64,000 nucleotides of DNA from NCBI RefSeq assembly GCF_002754245.1, contig NZ_PEEX01000001.1, forward strand, positions 3,948,001 through 4,012,000, given 5' to 3'. Origin of the DNA: Chryseobacterium sp. 52. Lineage in GTDB: Bacteria; Bacteroidota; Bacteroidia; Flavobacteriales; Weeksellaceae. The position numbers and the translations under genes are program-made. Below are positions 1 through 8,820 of this stretch, piece by piece (within the stretch, counting starts at the first letter, position 1; each line of letters opens with the position of its first letter). The notes beneath the pieces are model-generated. The model was not told the origin of the DNA. It worked only from the letters and a program-made list of their open reading frames with translations, and ran no database searches.

Positions 1-330
1 ATTACCAATATAATAAAGTTCAATTTCAGCTCTTGTTGCTCTATTTTGATAACCATTTTTCTCAAAAACAATCGCCCAGTATTTTTCGTTAGCATATAGG
101 TGAATTCGACTTCCTGCTGTTTCACAATAGCCATGCTCTAAATCAAGGAAAAAATTATATTTAATATCTTCTGGGCGAGCTTTTGGATAATATTTATTAG
201 GTTCTCCTTTGAAAGCTAGATCTAATTGTTCTAAAATTTCATTTTCCGTATAATTCATCTGTGATCTTTCCGATTGCTTATTACAAGAAACCAATATGAA
301 TAAAACTACATTAATTAATATTAGTTTCAT
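1..330 (-). CDS. Putative lipoprotein, 3' end outside the window
   Basis: An open frame of 110 codons runs from an ATG at 330 to the window edge without a stop. The product begins with a short hydrophobic segment ending in the lipobox LVSC (Cys at residue 16), so it should be a lipid-anchored envelope protein. The mature part contains a GSRIHLYANEKYWAIVFEK stretch and an AEIELYYIGN stretch, which remind me of the DUF7003-type hypothetical proteins common in Chryseobacterium; this family assignment is from memory and weak. It is the next gene downstream of the E1 gene on the same strand, but a hairpin terminator separates them. Function unknown. Confidence 0.7.
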   Translation of the reverse strand, partial: MKLILINVVLFILVSCNKQSERSQMNYTENEILEQLDLAFKGEPNKYYPKARPEDIKYNFFLDLEHGYCETAGSRIHLYANEKYWAIVFEKNGYQNRATRAEIELYYIGN

Positions 331-370
331 AAACTTTAATTATAATAAATATTTTAAACAATTTAATAAA

Positions 371-402
371 AAAACCGCTTCCAGAAGTTCTGAAAACGGT
401 TT
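371..402 (-). terminator. Terminator hairpin after the E1 gene
   Basis: AAACCG and CGGTTT arms enclose a shorter CAG/CTG helix. On the minus strand the hairpin is followed by a T-run (TTTTTTTATT). It lies 21 bases past the E1 stop codon. Confidence 0.7.
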
Positions 403-422
403 AATTTTATTTAAAATCCCAA

Positions 423-2855
423 TTAAAATATCGCAGGATATTTCTGAGGGTTTGTTTCATTAAACAGAGCATAGATTCTTTCCACCATATCATCTGAAGA
501 TGGCTTACTGAAATAATCGCCATCACTTGCGTATGCAGGTCTGTGATCATTTGCAGCTATCGTTAATGGATCTGAATCCAGATATCTGAATGCTTTCTGC
601 TTCTCAAGGATCTGCTGTAAAATAAACGCTGAAGTCCCTCCTTCCACATCTTCGTCAATAACGACCAATCTGTTGGTTCTCTTCACGCTTTCTGCAATTT
701 CACTCGTTAAATCGAAAGGAATTAAAGACTGAACGTCAATAACTTCTGCAGAGATTCCTAATTTCTCTAATTCGTCTGCTGCATCCATTACCACTCTCCA
801 GGTCGAACCGTAAGTCACTAAAGTCACATCTTTTCCTTCTTTGGTTACTTCAATTTTCCCAACAGGCACTGTAAATTCTCCTAAGTTGTCAGGTTGCTTT
901 TCTTTCAGTCTGTAACCGTTCAGACATTCCACGATCACTGCCGGCTCGTCTGCCTGAAGCATCGTATTGTAGAATCCTGCAGCTTTTGTCAGGTTTCTTG
1001 GTACCAATACTAAGATCCCTTTTGAAAGGTTAATGATTCCTGCCATTGGAGAACCTGAATGCCAGACACCTTCCAGTCTGTGACCTCTTGTTCTGATGAT
1101 CACAGGAGCTTTCTGACCTCCTTTTGTTCTGTATTGAACGGTAGCCAGATCATCACTCATTCCCTGAAGGCAATATAAGATATAATCCAGGTACTGGATC
1201 TCAGCGATAGGTCTAAGACCTCTCATTGCCATCCCAATACCCTGACCAAGAATAGTAGCTTCACGGATTCCGGTATCTGCTACACGTACTTCGCCGTATT
1301 TTTCCTGCATTCCTTCTAATCCCTGGTTCACATCACCGATATTTCCGGCATCTTCACCAAATACTAAAGTTTCAGGATATTTTTCAAAAATTTTGTCAAA
1401 GTTATTTCTTACCACAACTCTACCATCCACATCTTCTGAACTATCAGAATAGACCGGTTTGATTTCTTTCACATTTTCAGCTTTCCACTGAGACTGTGAA
1501 TATAAGTGAGAAGAATAGTTATCTTTTTCTATTTCAAAAACCTCATTGTACTTCTGCATCAATTGAGTTCTTTCCGCAGAATTTGTTCCTCTGGTTGCTA
1601 ATAAAGCTTTTCTTGTTAAATGGAAAATATCTTTTTTAGCTTTTGAAACTAGTTTACTGAACTGGGCAATATACCCCTCGATTTCAGCATTCTGACCTTT
1701 AAGATTTTCAACTAAAGGAAGAACAGACTGAATAAGGTCTGTAATGGTCTTCTGGTAGTTTTCCCAAGCATTTTTCTGACCTGCTTTTACGATTTTCTTC
1801 GCTTCATCATCTATGGCATCCAACTCTTCGGTAGTAGCAATGATTTCATCTTTTCCTTCAATTTCAATGGAATAGTTTAAAATCCATTCTCTGAATTTCA
1901 CGATCCCGTCAAAATCTGCTTCCCATGAAAGACGTTCTTCATTCTTATATCTTTCGTGAGATCCCGATGTAGAATGTCCCTGAGGCTGTGTAACCTCAAT
2001 AACGTGAACCACAACCGGAATACTTTCTGTTCTGGCAAAATGTTCTGCTCTTGCATAGGCGTCCAATAATGCCGGATAATCCCAGGCTTTCACCTGAATG
2101 ATTTCGCAACCTTGATTTTCACCTTCTTTTCTTTGAAAACCGCTTAACATTTCCGCAATGTCAGCTTTTGCTCTCTGATTTTTTGTTGGAACTGAAATTC
2201 CGTAACCGTCATCCCAGATAGAAACAATCATAGGAACCTGAAGCGCACATGCTGCATTCAAAGTTTCCCAGAAATGCCCCTCTGCTGTAGATGCATCACC
2301 GATTGTACCAAAAGCAATCTCGTTCCCATTTTTTGAGAACTTTTCAGAACCTTCAAACTGTACACTTTTATAAACTTTAGAAGCCTGAGCCAGTCCTAAG
2401 AGTCTTGGCATTTGTCCTGCTGTAGGAGAAATATCAGAAGAAATGTTTTTCTGTGCTGTAAGGTCTTTCCAGCTTCCGTCTTCATTTAAACTTCTTGTGG
2501 CAAAGTGTCCGTTCATCTGTCTTCCTGCAGATGCCGGCTCTCTTTCAACACTTGTATCTGCATAAAGCTGTGCAAAAAAGCTTTCAACTGTTAAAGCATC
2601 TACTGCCAATGCAAAAGTCTGATCTCTGTAATATCCTGAACGGAAGTCCCCATTTCTGAAAACTTTCGCCATTGCCAGCTGAGGAAGCTCCTTACCATCC
2701 CCAAAAATTCCAAATTTAGCTTTTCCTGTAAGTACTTCTCTTCTTCCAAGATAAGACATCTCGCGCGATATCCTTCCTAACCTGTAATCTTCAAGTATCT
2801 GATTTTTAAAATCCTGGAAAGAAATTTGCTGTGTTTCAATATAGGTTGTCTGCAT
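423..2855 (-). CDS. 2-oxoacid dehydrogenase E1, fused alpha and beta subunits
   Basis: Thiamine-diphosphate-dependent E1 component of a 2-oxoacid dehydrogenase complex, with the alpha and beta subunits in one 810-residue chain. The alpha half (about residues 1-370) carries the ThDP motif starting GDASTAEG at about 186 and ending in a WDDGYGIS segment. The beta half (about 480-810) has the VFGEDAG start, the IAEIQYLDYI core and the C-terminal VIDVQSLIPFD transketolase-C region. I place the start at the ATG at 2855; the 10-codon upstream extension would need a TTG start. Fused E1 proteins of this type are common in Bacteroidota and are usually annotated as branched-chain 2-oxoacid dehydrogenase E1. 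No E2 or E3 gene is nearby, so substrate (branched-chain 2-oxoacids versus pyruvate) is not settled. Confidence 0.92.
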   Translation of the reverse strand: MQTTYIETQQISFQDFKNQILEDYRLGRISREMSYLGRREVLTGKAKFGIFGDGKELPQLAMAKVFRNGDFRSGYYRDQTFALAVDALTVESFFAQLYADTSVEREPASAGRQMNGHFATRSLNEDGSWKDLTAQKNISSDISPTAGQMPRLLGLAQASKVYKSVQFEGSEKFSKNGNEIAFGTIGDASTAEGHFWETLNAACALQVPMIVSIWDDGYGISVPTKNQRAKADIAEMLSGFQRKEGENQGCEIIQVKAWDYPALLDAYARAEHFARTESIPVVVHVIEVTQPQGHSTSGSHERYKNEERLSWEADFDGIVKFREWILNYSIEIEGKDEIIATTEELDAIDDEAKKIVKAGQKNAWENYQKTITDLIQSVLPLVENLKGQNAEIEGYIAQFSKLVSKAKKDIFHLTRKALLATRGTNSAERTQLMQKYNEVFEIEKDNYSSHLYSQSQWKAENVKEIKPVYSDSSEDVDGRVVVRNNFDKIFEKYPETLVFGEDAGNIGDVNQGLEGMQEKYGEVRVADTGIREATILGQGIGMAMRGLRPIAEIQYLDYILYCLQGMSDDLATVQYRTKGGQKAPVIIRTRGHRLEGVWHSGSPMAGIINLSKGILVLVPRNLTKAAGFYNTMLQADEPAVIVECLNGYRLKEKQPDNLGEFTVPVGKIEVTKEGKDVTLVTYGSTWRVVMDAADELEKLGISAEVIDVQSLIPFDLTSEIAESVKRTNRLVVIDEDVEGGTSAFILQQILEKQKAFRYLDSDPLTIAANDHRPAYASDGDYFSKPSSDDMVERIYALFNETNPQKYPAIF

Positions 2856-2945
2856 AGCTAGATATAAAAGTTTTTTATTCTTCAAGTATGGCGCTAATAT
2901 ACAATTTTTAAATTAATTTTAATTTTCAATAATCTTTTTTAAAAA

Positions 2946-2977
2946 TTTGATAATAAAAAAAATGTGTTTTATATTGT
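2946..2977 (+). promoter_or_regulatory. Possible promoter for the small membrane protein
   Basis: TTTG at 2946-2949 and TATATTGT at 2970-2977 are 20 bases apart, close to the Bacteroidota -33/-7 pattern. The -7 element differs from TAnnTTTG at the last two positions. The ATG follows 12 bases later. Confidence 0.35.
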
Positions 2978-2989
2978 AAAAAATTGTAA

Positions 2990-3286
2990 ATGATGGAAAA
3001 AAAGTCACCCCATATCCTGAATGCATCGAGCAACCTTTTAGGTTTTTCTCTAATTATCATCACCTCCCTTAAAATCACTAAGATCAGTGGCAATACACAT
3101 CTGGATGAATTTGCGGGATTATCTTGCCTGTTGTTTGCCTGCAGCTGTTTCTTCTCATTTCTGGCAATCAGAACCAAGAATGAAAAGCGGGAAACGAAAT
3201 ATGAGACTATTGCGGATTATTTATTTTTAACCGCCTTATTTTGTATAGTTCTAGCTGTTATAATTGTAACCGTTAAAATAATTTAA
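2990..3286 (+). CDS. Small three-helix membrane protein, unknown function
   Basis: A 98-residue product with three hydrophobic segments (about residues 15-28, 42-60 and 76-97) joined by short polar loops, the second followed by a basic RTKNEKRETKYE stretch. I do not recognise the family. It is divergent from the E1 gene and ends one base before the stop of the convergent polyprenyl synthase gene, with no room for a separate terminator. The start could be the ATG at 2990 or the second one at 2993. Confidence 0.7.
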   Translation: MMEKKSPHILNASSNLLGFSLIIITSLKITKISGNTHLDEFAGLSCLLFACSCFFSFLAIRTKNEKRETKYETIADYLFLTALFCIVLAVIIVTVKII

Positions 3287-3287
3287 T

Positions 3288-4265
3288 TTAAAATTTTCTT
3301 TCGATTACATAGTCCAGCATCAGGTGTAATGACCTTTTAGGTTCAGAATCCGGAAATTCATTCAGGATATCTTTTGCTTTTTGCTGGAAGTCTTTCATGA
3401 CCTTAATGGCATAATCCATCCCTCCAGAATTTTTCACAAAATCGATAAGCTCCTTAACACGTTTGGGATCATTATTATAACGCTTGATTGTATTGAAATA
3501 GTATTTTCTGTCTTTTTCACTGGCATTTTTCAGTGTATTGATCAGAGGAAGCGTCATTTTCTGCTCCTTAATATCAATTCCAACAGGTTTTCCTATGACA
3601 TTTGAACTTAAATAATCGAAAAGGTCATCCTTAATCTGAAAAGCCATTCCTGTAAAAGTCCCAAAATTCATCATTTTTGTGGCAAGTGCTTCATCAGCAT
3701 TATTGGAAAGAACTCCAATTTCGCAGCATGCAGCAATTAAAGTAGCTGTTTTCTGACGAATAATTTCATAGTAAACATCTTCTGTGATATCCAGTTTTCT
3801 TGCTTTTTCAAGCTGTAAAAGCTCACCTTCGGACATTTCACGAATCGTTCTTGAAATCACGCCCAGAAGATCGTAGTCTTTATGGTCTGTGGAAAGCAAT
3901 ACTGACTTCGACAAAAGATAATCACCTACCAGCACCGCAATTTTATTCTTCCACAAAGCATTGATTGAAAAGAAATTACGACGCTTAAAACTTTCATCTA
4001 CCACATCATCATGTACCAGAGTGGCAGTATGAATCAACTCAATCATGGAAGCACCACGGTATGTTTTTTCAGTGACTTCCCCTATCAGTTTGGCACAGAG
4101 AAAAACAAACATAGGACGCATTTGCTTACCCTTAGTCGTAACAATAAAACGGGTTACTTTATCTAATAAAGGCACTTTACTCTGCATCGATTCATAAAAC
4201 TTCTGTTCGAAAAGTTTCATTTCCTCATTGATCGGTCGTTTGATTTCTTCTACGATGTTTGCCAA
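3288..4265 (-). CDS. Polyprenyl (trans-isoprenyl) diphosphate synthase
   Basis: Chain-elongating prenyltransferase that condenses isopentenyl diphosphate onto allylic diphosphates. The 325-residue protein has both aspartate-rich Mg-binding motifs: DDVVD at 86-90 and DDLFD at 213-217, plus the conserved KGKQMRP substrate-binding segment at 45-51. Length and motifs fit the long-chain class (octaprenyl/solanesyl type) that supplies the menaquinone side chain, but chain length cannot be read from the sequence alone. The gene stands alone, converging on the small membrane protein gene. Confidence 0.93.
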   Translation of the reverse strand: MANIVEEIKRPINEEMKLFEQKFYESMQSKVPLLDKVTRFIVTTKGKQMRPMFVFLCAKLIGEVTEKTYRGASMIELIHTATLVHDDVVDESFKRRNFFSINALWKNKIAVLVGDYLLSKSVLLSTDHKDYDLLGVISRTIREMSEGELLQLEKARKLDITEDVYYEIIRQKTATLIAACCEIGVLSNNADEALATKMMNFGTFTGMAFQIKDDLFDYLSSNVIGKPVGIDIKEQKMTLPLINTLKNASEKDRKYYFNTIKRYNNDPKRVKELIDFVKNSGGMDYAIKVMKDFQQKAKDILNEFPDSEPKRSLHLMLDYVIERKF

Positions 4266-4338
4266 AATCTGTGAATGAAAGGTATATAATTATTAATTCT
4301 CACAAAGATAATTTTTTTCACGCAATTTTAAGATAAAA

Positions 4339-5217
4339 TTAATCTTTGAGTTCTTGTTTTGGAATAAAATATAACGATGGCTCTGCACTTCCCAATCTCG
4401 ATTTAAATTTTTCACCCGAAATATAGATTCCGGTCTCATTGACGGCAATGCCTTCAATCTGTCCAACCGCCAGAGCACTCCCAAGGTAATAATGTTTAGG
4501 TTTTTCTTTAAAAAAGATTCCGGGTTCTGTTTCTGTAAAAATATTCAGAAAAACTTCTGTCTTCTTCGTATACCCTACCAGATAAAGCTTTTTATCAAAG
4601 TAAGTGGCATCCGTTACTACAAAATTGGTCTTGTAAGATTCTATTTTTTCAGCCTTCTGCTTTTCAGATAATGTAGGATCAATGATATAATGAGAGGTTG
4701 ATTTTGATTTCCATTCTTTGGTAAACAGGTGCAGTTTCCCGTTGAGATAGATCATGGCTTCGGCATCAAAGTCATTGTTTGTATATTCCGGAATAAATTC
4801 TGTCTGTTCTGGATAATAGAAAGAAATTTTGGAGATAGAATCACTGACTGGTATATTGTTATGAAAAGGCAGTTTATAAATTTCCAGATCTCGTCTGGTT
4901 CCCCCATTATTACCGAAGTCTCCGATATAAAAATTACTCCCATCATTTGTTAAAGCTTCCCAGTCTTTATTTTTGGCAGCAATGGTCAGCGTATTTTTGA
5001 TATTGCCTGAAGTTTCATCCAGTTCAAACAGTTCCGGTGCATTCCCGCTATCATTGAAAGTATACAGTTTTCCATTCAGAATACTCAGGCCTGATGTTTC
5101 CTTTATTTTATCATCCAGATAACCGACTCTGTATTTTCTAATTTTCAAAAAATCAGTCTGCTGTGAAAATGATGATTGAAAGATAATAACGGCAGTGATA
5201 ATAAGGAATTTTTTCAT
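4339..5217 (-). CDS. Secreted beta-propeller-like protein
   Basis: The protein (292 residues from the ATG at 5217) opens with a clear signal peptide, MKKFLIITAVIIFQSSFSQ. The mature part has repeated short beta-strand units such as GKLYTFNDSG, DGSNFYIGDFGNNGG and LNGKLHLFTK, which look like blades of a propeller of the SdiA-regulated/esterase-like phytase kind. An upstream ATG at 5244 would add nine residues ahead of a perfectly good signal peptide and is less likely. No catalytic motif is evident; the exact substrate or role is unknown. Confidence 0.7.
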   Translation of the reverse strand: MKKFLIITAVIIFQSSFSQQTDFLKIRKYRVGYLDDKIKETSGLSILNGKLYTFNDSGNAPELFELDETSGNIKNTLTIAAKNKDWEALTNDGSNFYIGDFGNNGGTRRDLEIYKLPFHNNIPVSDSISKISFYYPEQTEFIPEYTNNDFDAEAMIYLNGKLHLFTKEWKSKSTSHYIIDPTLSEKQKAEKIESYKTNFVVTDATYFDKKLYLVGYTKKTEVFLNIFTETEPGIFFKEKPKHYYLGSALAVGQIEGIAVNETGIYISGEKFKSRLGSAEPSLYFIPKQELKD

Positions 5218-5371
5218 AGTGTAAAAATACAGGTTTATGGGCAAATGGAAAATATGGAAGAGGAGTTATCCGTAAAATTATAGGAGTTTCAAAGCAATCT
5301 TTATTAAAATTGGTAAGCTTACAAAAAACTTAAATATCTGACACCTTTTTACATGTCATATTTAAATAAAA

Positions 5372-5392
5372 AACGGGCAGAAGCCTGTCCGT
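5372..5392 (-). terminator. Terminator of the hydroxylase gene
   Basis: ACGGGCAG pairs with CTGTCCGT (one G-U pair). On the minus strand it is followed by TTTTTTATTT. It lies 38 bases after the stop of the downstream-reading gene at 5430. Confidence 0.8.
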
Positions 5393-5429
5393 AAATGCTT
5401 ATTGATATCAATGAAATGTACAGGATGTA

Positions 5430-6371
5430 TCAGGCTGATTTCTTTTTCTGTTTCTGCTCCTGTCTTCTTGAAAGTTTCGTTAAATAGTCTCTCTGATACT
5501 GCCGAACTGTTTTTCCGGTACCATCATGTCTCCAGCCCGGTGAGTTGAAGATATAATTGATCCTGTCCGAAAGTTTCAGCCCCGGCTGTTTTATATCTTT
5601 CCAGATTTTTCTCCATTCATAAAAAAGAATAGTATCCGGTTTATTGTCTGGCATTTTGGGGTATATTCCATACTTTACAGGTACGCCCGGGTCTTCTTTC
5701 TCGAAGGTTCCAAAGATCTTATCCCAAATAATCAGGCACATTCCCATGTTTCTGTCCAGGTATTTGATGTTGCATGCGTGATGCACCCTATGATGTGAAG
5801 GCGTTACCAAAATATACTCCAGAATTCCCATCGTTTTTACAGTCTGTGTATGCACCCAGGTTCCGTACACCTGTCCTATGGCGTAGACTACCATAATATG
5901 CCATGGATTGAAACCTAAAAATGCCAGTGGAGAAAAATAAAGATACCGGTAAAGCGGCTGCAGTACAGGACTTCTAAAACCTGTCGTTAAATTGAAATAT
6001 TCTGAATTATGATGGGTAATATGAACTGCCCAAAACGCCCTGGAATGGTGATCCACATAATGCAGCACATAGTATGCAAAATCTGTGATCACAAAGCAAA
6101 TAAGCCAGTACCAAACGGTAAAATCCCATGTAAAAAGTCTGTGATTATAAAAGAAAAACATAACTCCCATGGCAAAAGCCTTCATGACCAGATCCAGACC
6201 GAAGTTCATTAATGCAAGATACACACTTGTTCCCACATCTTTTTTGTTATACAGCTTAGCCTCAGAAACATGACTATAAATCATTTCTGCTATAATAACA
6301 GCGGCAAGAAGCGGAATAGACCATGCATAGACATTTTCCAGTCCGTGTTCACCTGTAAAGAAGTCCAACAT
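5430..6371 (-). CDS. Sterol desaturase / fatty acid hydroxylase family protein
   Basis: Integral membrane di-iron oxygenase of 313 residues. The histidine clusters that bind the di-iron centre are visible: HYVDHH at 104-109, HITHH at 117-121 and HHRVHH at 193-198, set between hydrophobic helices at about 16-32, 52-75, 86-104 and 146-170. The arrangement resembles bacterial relatives of alkylglycerol monooxygenase and C4/C5 sterol hydroxylases. The true lipid substrate is unknown. Single gene with its own terminator. Confidence 0.88.
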   Translation of the reverse strand: MLDFFTGEHGLENVYAWSIPLLAAVIIAEMIYSHVSEAKLYNKKDVGTSVYLALMNFGLDLVMKAFAMGVMFFFYNHRLFTWDFTVWYWLICFVITDFAYYVLHYVDHHSRAFWAVHITHHNSEYFNLTTGFRSPVLQPLYRYLYFSPLAFLGFNPWHIMVVYAIGQVYGTWVHTQTVKTMGILEYILVTPSHHRVHHACNIKYLDRNMGMCLIIWDKIFGTFEKEDPGVPVKYGIYPKMPDNKPDTILFYEWRKIWKDIKQPGLKLSDRINYIFNSPGWRHDGTGKTVRQYQRDYLTKLSRRQEQKQKKKSA

Positions 6372-6443
6372 CCCTTATTACTTTATGTAAAGGTAGGGTT
6401 TTAGGAATTTTTTAAGAAAATTTTTGAGTTTTTTAAGGAAATT

Positions 6444-7478
6444 TTAATCCGTTGTTTTGTTTGCAAGCTGCCCACAGGCTGCATCAATGTCTCCACCACG
6501 GCTTTTTCTGATCATGACCGTAATTCCTGCATTTTCCAGCTGACGTACATAATTGTCTTCTGCCTGCTTGTTGCACTGGTCATACTTTCCGTCTCCGATA
6601 GGATTATACTGGATCAGATTCACTTTGGAAGGAACCTGTCTGCAATACCTGATCAACGCTTTAATATCTTCATCCCCGTCATTAATTCCTTTCCATACAC
6701 AATATTCAAAAGTGATGACAGAGCCTGTTTTCTGGTGCCAATACTGAAGCGCGTCCATAATATCCGTAAGCGGAAATTTATCCGAAAAGGGCATAATTTC
6801 ATTACGCTTCTTCTCAATGGCAGAGTGAAGTGAAAGAGCAAGTTTTACGCGGAGCTCATCATCCGCAAGCATTTTGATCATCTTCGGAATTCCGGAGGTA
6901 GAAACGGTAATTCTTCTTGGAGACATTCCCAAACCTTCCGGCTGGGTAATTTTTTTGATGGATTCTACTACATTTTTGTAATTCATCATCGGCTCTCCCA
7001 TTCCCATAAAAACGATATTGGAAAGCGGTCTGTTAAAATACATTTTGCTCTGACTGTCAATCAGGGCCACCTGGTCTACAATCTCAGCTACTTCAAGGTT
7101 TCTCATTCTTTTCAACCTTGCCGTTGCACAGAATTCGCAGTTCAGCGAACAACCTACCTGTGAGGAAACACAGGCTGTAGTTCTTGTTTCAGTAGGAATA
7201 AGAACAGATTCCACCAACAGTCCGTCATGAAGTTTCACGCCGTTTTTGATGGTTCCGTCTTTACTTCTCTGAAGCTGGTCTACAGAAACCGGATTAATGG
7301 TATACTCTTCGGAAATTTTTTCACGCAGAGATTTCGAAAGATTCGTCATTTCATCAATCGAATGGAGATTTTTACTCCATAACCAGTCATAAACCTGCTT
7401 TGCACGAAACGGTTTTTCTCCTAAAGTCAAAAAATAGTCTTTAAGCTGGTCTAGTGATAAAACTCGGATATCTTTCAT
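6444..7478 (-). CDS. rlmN: 23S rRNA (A2503-C2)/tRNA (A37-C2) methyltransferase RlmN
   Basis: Radical-SAM methyltransferase that methylates C2 of adenosine in 23S rRNA (A2503) and in some tRNAs. The 344-residue product carries the iron-sulfur motif CSLNCEFC (CxxxCxxC) at 110-117, the GMGEPMMN SAM-binding segment, and the C-terminal cysteine in the DAACGQ context (about residue 335) that forms the methyl-transfer intermediate. The start is taken at the ATG at 7478 (MKDIRVLSL); the frame stays open for 35 more codons only because an intergenic inverted repeat has no stop in it. queA lies directly upstream on the same strand. Confidence 0.95.
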   Translation of the reverse strand: MKDIRVLSLDQLKDYFLTLGEKPFRAKQVYDWLWSKNLHSIDEMTNLSKSLREKISEEYTINPVSVDQLQRSKDGTIKNGVKLHDGLLVESVLIPTETRTTACVSSQVGCSLNCEFCATARLKRMRNLEVAEIVDQVALIDSQSKMYFNRPLSNIVFMGMGEPMMNYKNVVESIKKITQPEGLGMSPRRITVSTSGIPKMIKMLADDELRVKLALSLHSAIEKKRNEIMPFSDKFPLTDIMDALQYWHQKTGSVITFEYCVWKGINDGDEDIKALIRYCRQVPSKVNLIQYNPIGDGKYDQCNKQAEDNYVRQLENAGITVMIRKSRGGDIDAACGQLANKTTD

Positions 7479-7492
7479 TTTTTCTTGTAAAA

Positions 7493-7582
7493 TGTATGAT
7501 GTAAAATGTACAAGGGAATAGAGACAGCGTATACAAAAATTAATTTTTAATACTTTGTACTTTATACATTTTACATCATACA
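7493..7582. repeat. 18-bp perfect inverted repeat between queA and rlmN
   Basis: TGTATGATGTAAAATGTA at 7493-7510 is repeated in inverted orientation at 7565-7582, with a 54-base AT-rich spacer. The two arms also contain a partial internal repeat of the TGTAAAATGTA word. It fills most of the 110-base queA-rlmN spacer. It could form a long stem in the dicistronic mRNA or be a remnant of a small mobile repeat. Confidence 0.75.
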
Positions 7583-7588
7583 ATTATT

Positions 7589-8638
7589 TTATAAAATTAA
7601 CATTGCGTCACCGTAAGAATAGAATTTATATTTTTCTCTTACAGCTTCTTCATAGGCTTGCATGATGAAATCTTTTCCTGCAAACGCTGCGATCATCATC
7701 AGTAATGTTGATTTTGGCGTATGGAAGTTGGTAATCATTGCATTCGCTACTCCAAAATCGTGAGGCGGATAAATGAATTTGTTGGTCCAACCGTTGAACG
7801 CAGAAATCTTTTTGTTTGAAGAAACAGAAGTTTCCAATGCTCTCATCGTTGTAGTCCCTACTGCGCAAACTCTTCTGTGGTGATCTACTGCATTATTGAT
7901 GATATCTGCATTTTTCTCATCGATGATGATTTCTTCAGACTCCATTTTGTGCTTAGAAAGATCTTCCACCTCAATCGGGTTGAAAGTTCCTAAACCTACG
8001 TGAAGTGTTACTTCAGCGAAATCAATTCCTTTGATCTCTAATTTCTTCATCAAATGCTTAGAGAAATGAAGACCTGCTGTAGGGGCAGCTACTGCTCCTT
8101 CTATTTTAGCATAGATCGTCTGATATCTTTCTGCATCTTCCGGCTCTACTGCTCTTTTGATGTATTTTGGAAGTGGAGTTTCTCCCAATTCTTTTAATTT
8201 TGTTCTGAATTCGTCGTAAGAACCATCAAATAAGAATCTCAATGTTCTTCCTCTTGAAGTTGTATTATCAATAACTTCAGCAACTAAAGATTCATCTTCA
8301 GTGAAAAATAATTTATTACCGATTCTGATCTTTCTTGCCGGATCTACAAGAACGTCCCATACTCTGGTTTCTTTATCAAGCTCTCTTAAAAGGAAAACTT
8401 CAATTTTAGCGCCTGTTTTTTCTTTATTTCCGTAAAGACGTGCAGGGAAAACCTTTGTATTATTGAATATGAATAGATCTTTCTCATCGAAATAATCAAC
8501 AACATCTTTAAACAGTTTATGCTCGATAGTTTGTGTCTTTCTATGCAGTACCATTAGTTTGGCTTCGTCTCTGTGTTCAGACGGGTGTTCTGCTAATAAC
8601 TCCTCAGGAAGATCAAAATTAAAATCTGATGTTTTCAT
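7589..8638 (-). CDS. queA: SAM:tRNA ribosyltransferase-isomerase QueA
   Basis: Transfers and isomerises the ribosyl moiety of SAM to 7-aminomethyl-7-deazaguanine in tRNA, forming epoxyqueuosine. The 349-residue protein shows the family signatures: the [12 protein letters not shown] start, [11 protein letters not shown], the [10 protein letters not shown] and [13 protein letters not shown] motifs, and the GTTTMRALE and [13 protein letters not shown] segments. Length is normal for the family. It is followed by rlmN on the same strand, so both encode RNA-modifying enzymes and may be co-transcribed. Confidence 0.96.
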   Translation of the reverse strand: MKTSDFNFDLPEELLAEHPSEHRDEAKLMVLHRKTQTIEHKLFKDVVDYFDEKDLFIFNNTKVFPARLYGNKEKTGAKIEVFLLRELDKETRVWDVLVDPARKIRIGNKLFFTEDESLVAEVIDNTTSRGRTLRFLFDGSYDEFRTKLKELGETPLPKYIKRAVEPEDAERYQTIYAKIEGAVAAPTAGLHFSKHLMKKLEIKGIDFAEVTLHVGLGTFNPIEVEDLSKHKMESEEIIIDEKNADIINNAVDHHRRVCAVGTTTMRALETSVSSNKKISAFNGWTNKFIYPPHDFGVANAMITNFHTPKSTLLMMIAAFAGKDFIMQAYEEAVREKYKFYSYGDAMLIL

Positions 8639-8668
8639 TTTTTTAAATTACGGTTTAAAAATTATTGT

Positions 8669-8701
8669 AATTACACGTGTAATTTTCGGAGTGCAAATAT
8701 A
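8669..8701 (-). promoter_or_regulatory. queA promoter with a 16-bp palindrome in the 5' UTR
   Basis: On the minus strand a perfect -7 box TATATTTG (8694-8701) sits downstream of a TTGAC element about 21 bases away. Immediately past the start-site region is the perfect palindrome AATTACACGTGTAATT (8669-8684), between the -7 box and the queA ATG. It could be a repressor operator or an mRNA hairpin. Confidence 0.55.
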
Positions 8702-8767
8702 CGACATTGAATACCCCTTTGTCAAGTATTATTTAAAATCAAATTTAAAACCGTGATTTCACGGTGA

Positions 8768-8795
8768 TTTGTGAAGGAAAAAAAGATTATTTTTG
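8768..8795 (+). promoter_or_regulatory. Promoter of the AIM24-family gene
   Basis: TTTG at 8768-8771 and a perfect TATTTTTG (TAnnTTTG) at 8788-8795 are 16 bases apart, and the ATG used here is 25 bases downstream. This supports a start at 8821 because an ATG at 8764 would lie upstream of the promoter. Confidence 0.6.
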
Positions 8796-8820
8796 GGAAT
8801 ATTTAAAAAATTTTTACACT

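Noticed and set aside
423..2885. Start of the E1 protein at 2885
   Set aside because: It requires a TTG start and adds ten residues not seen in the family; ATG at 2855 is preferred.
6444..7583. Longer rlmN product starting at 7583
   Set aside because: The 35 extra codons are translated intergenic inverted repeat, not family sequence.
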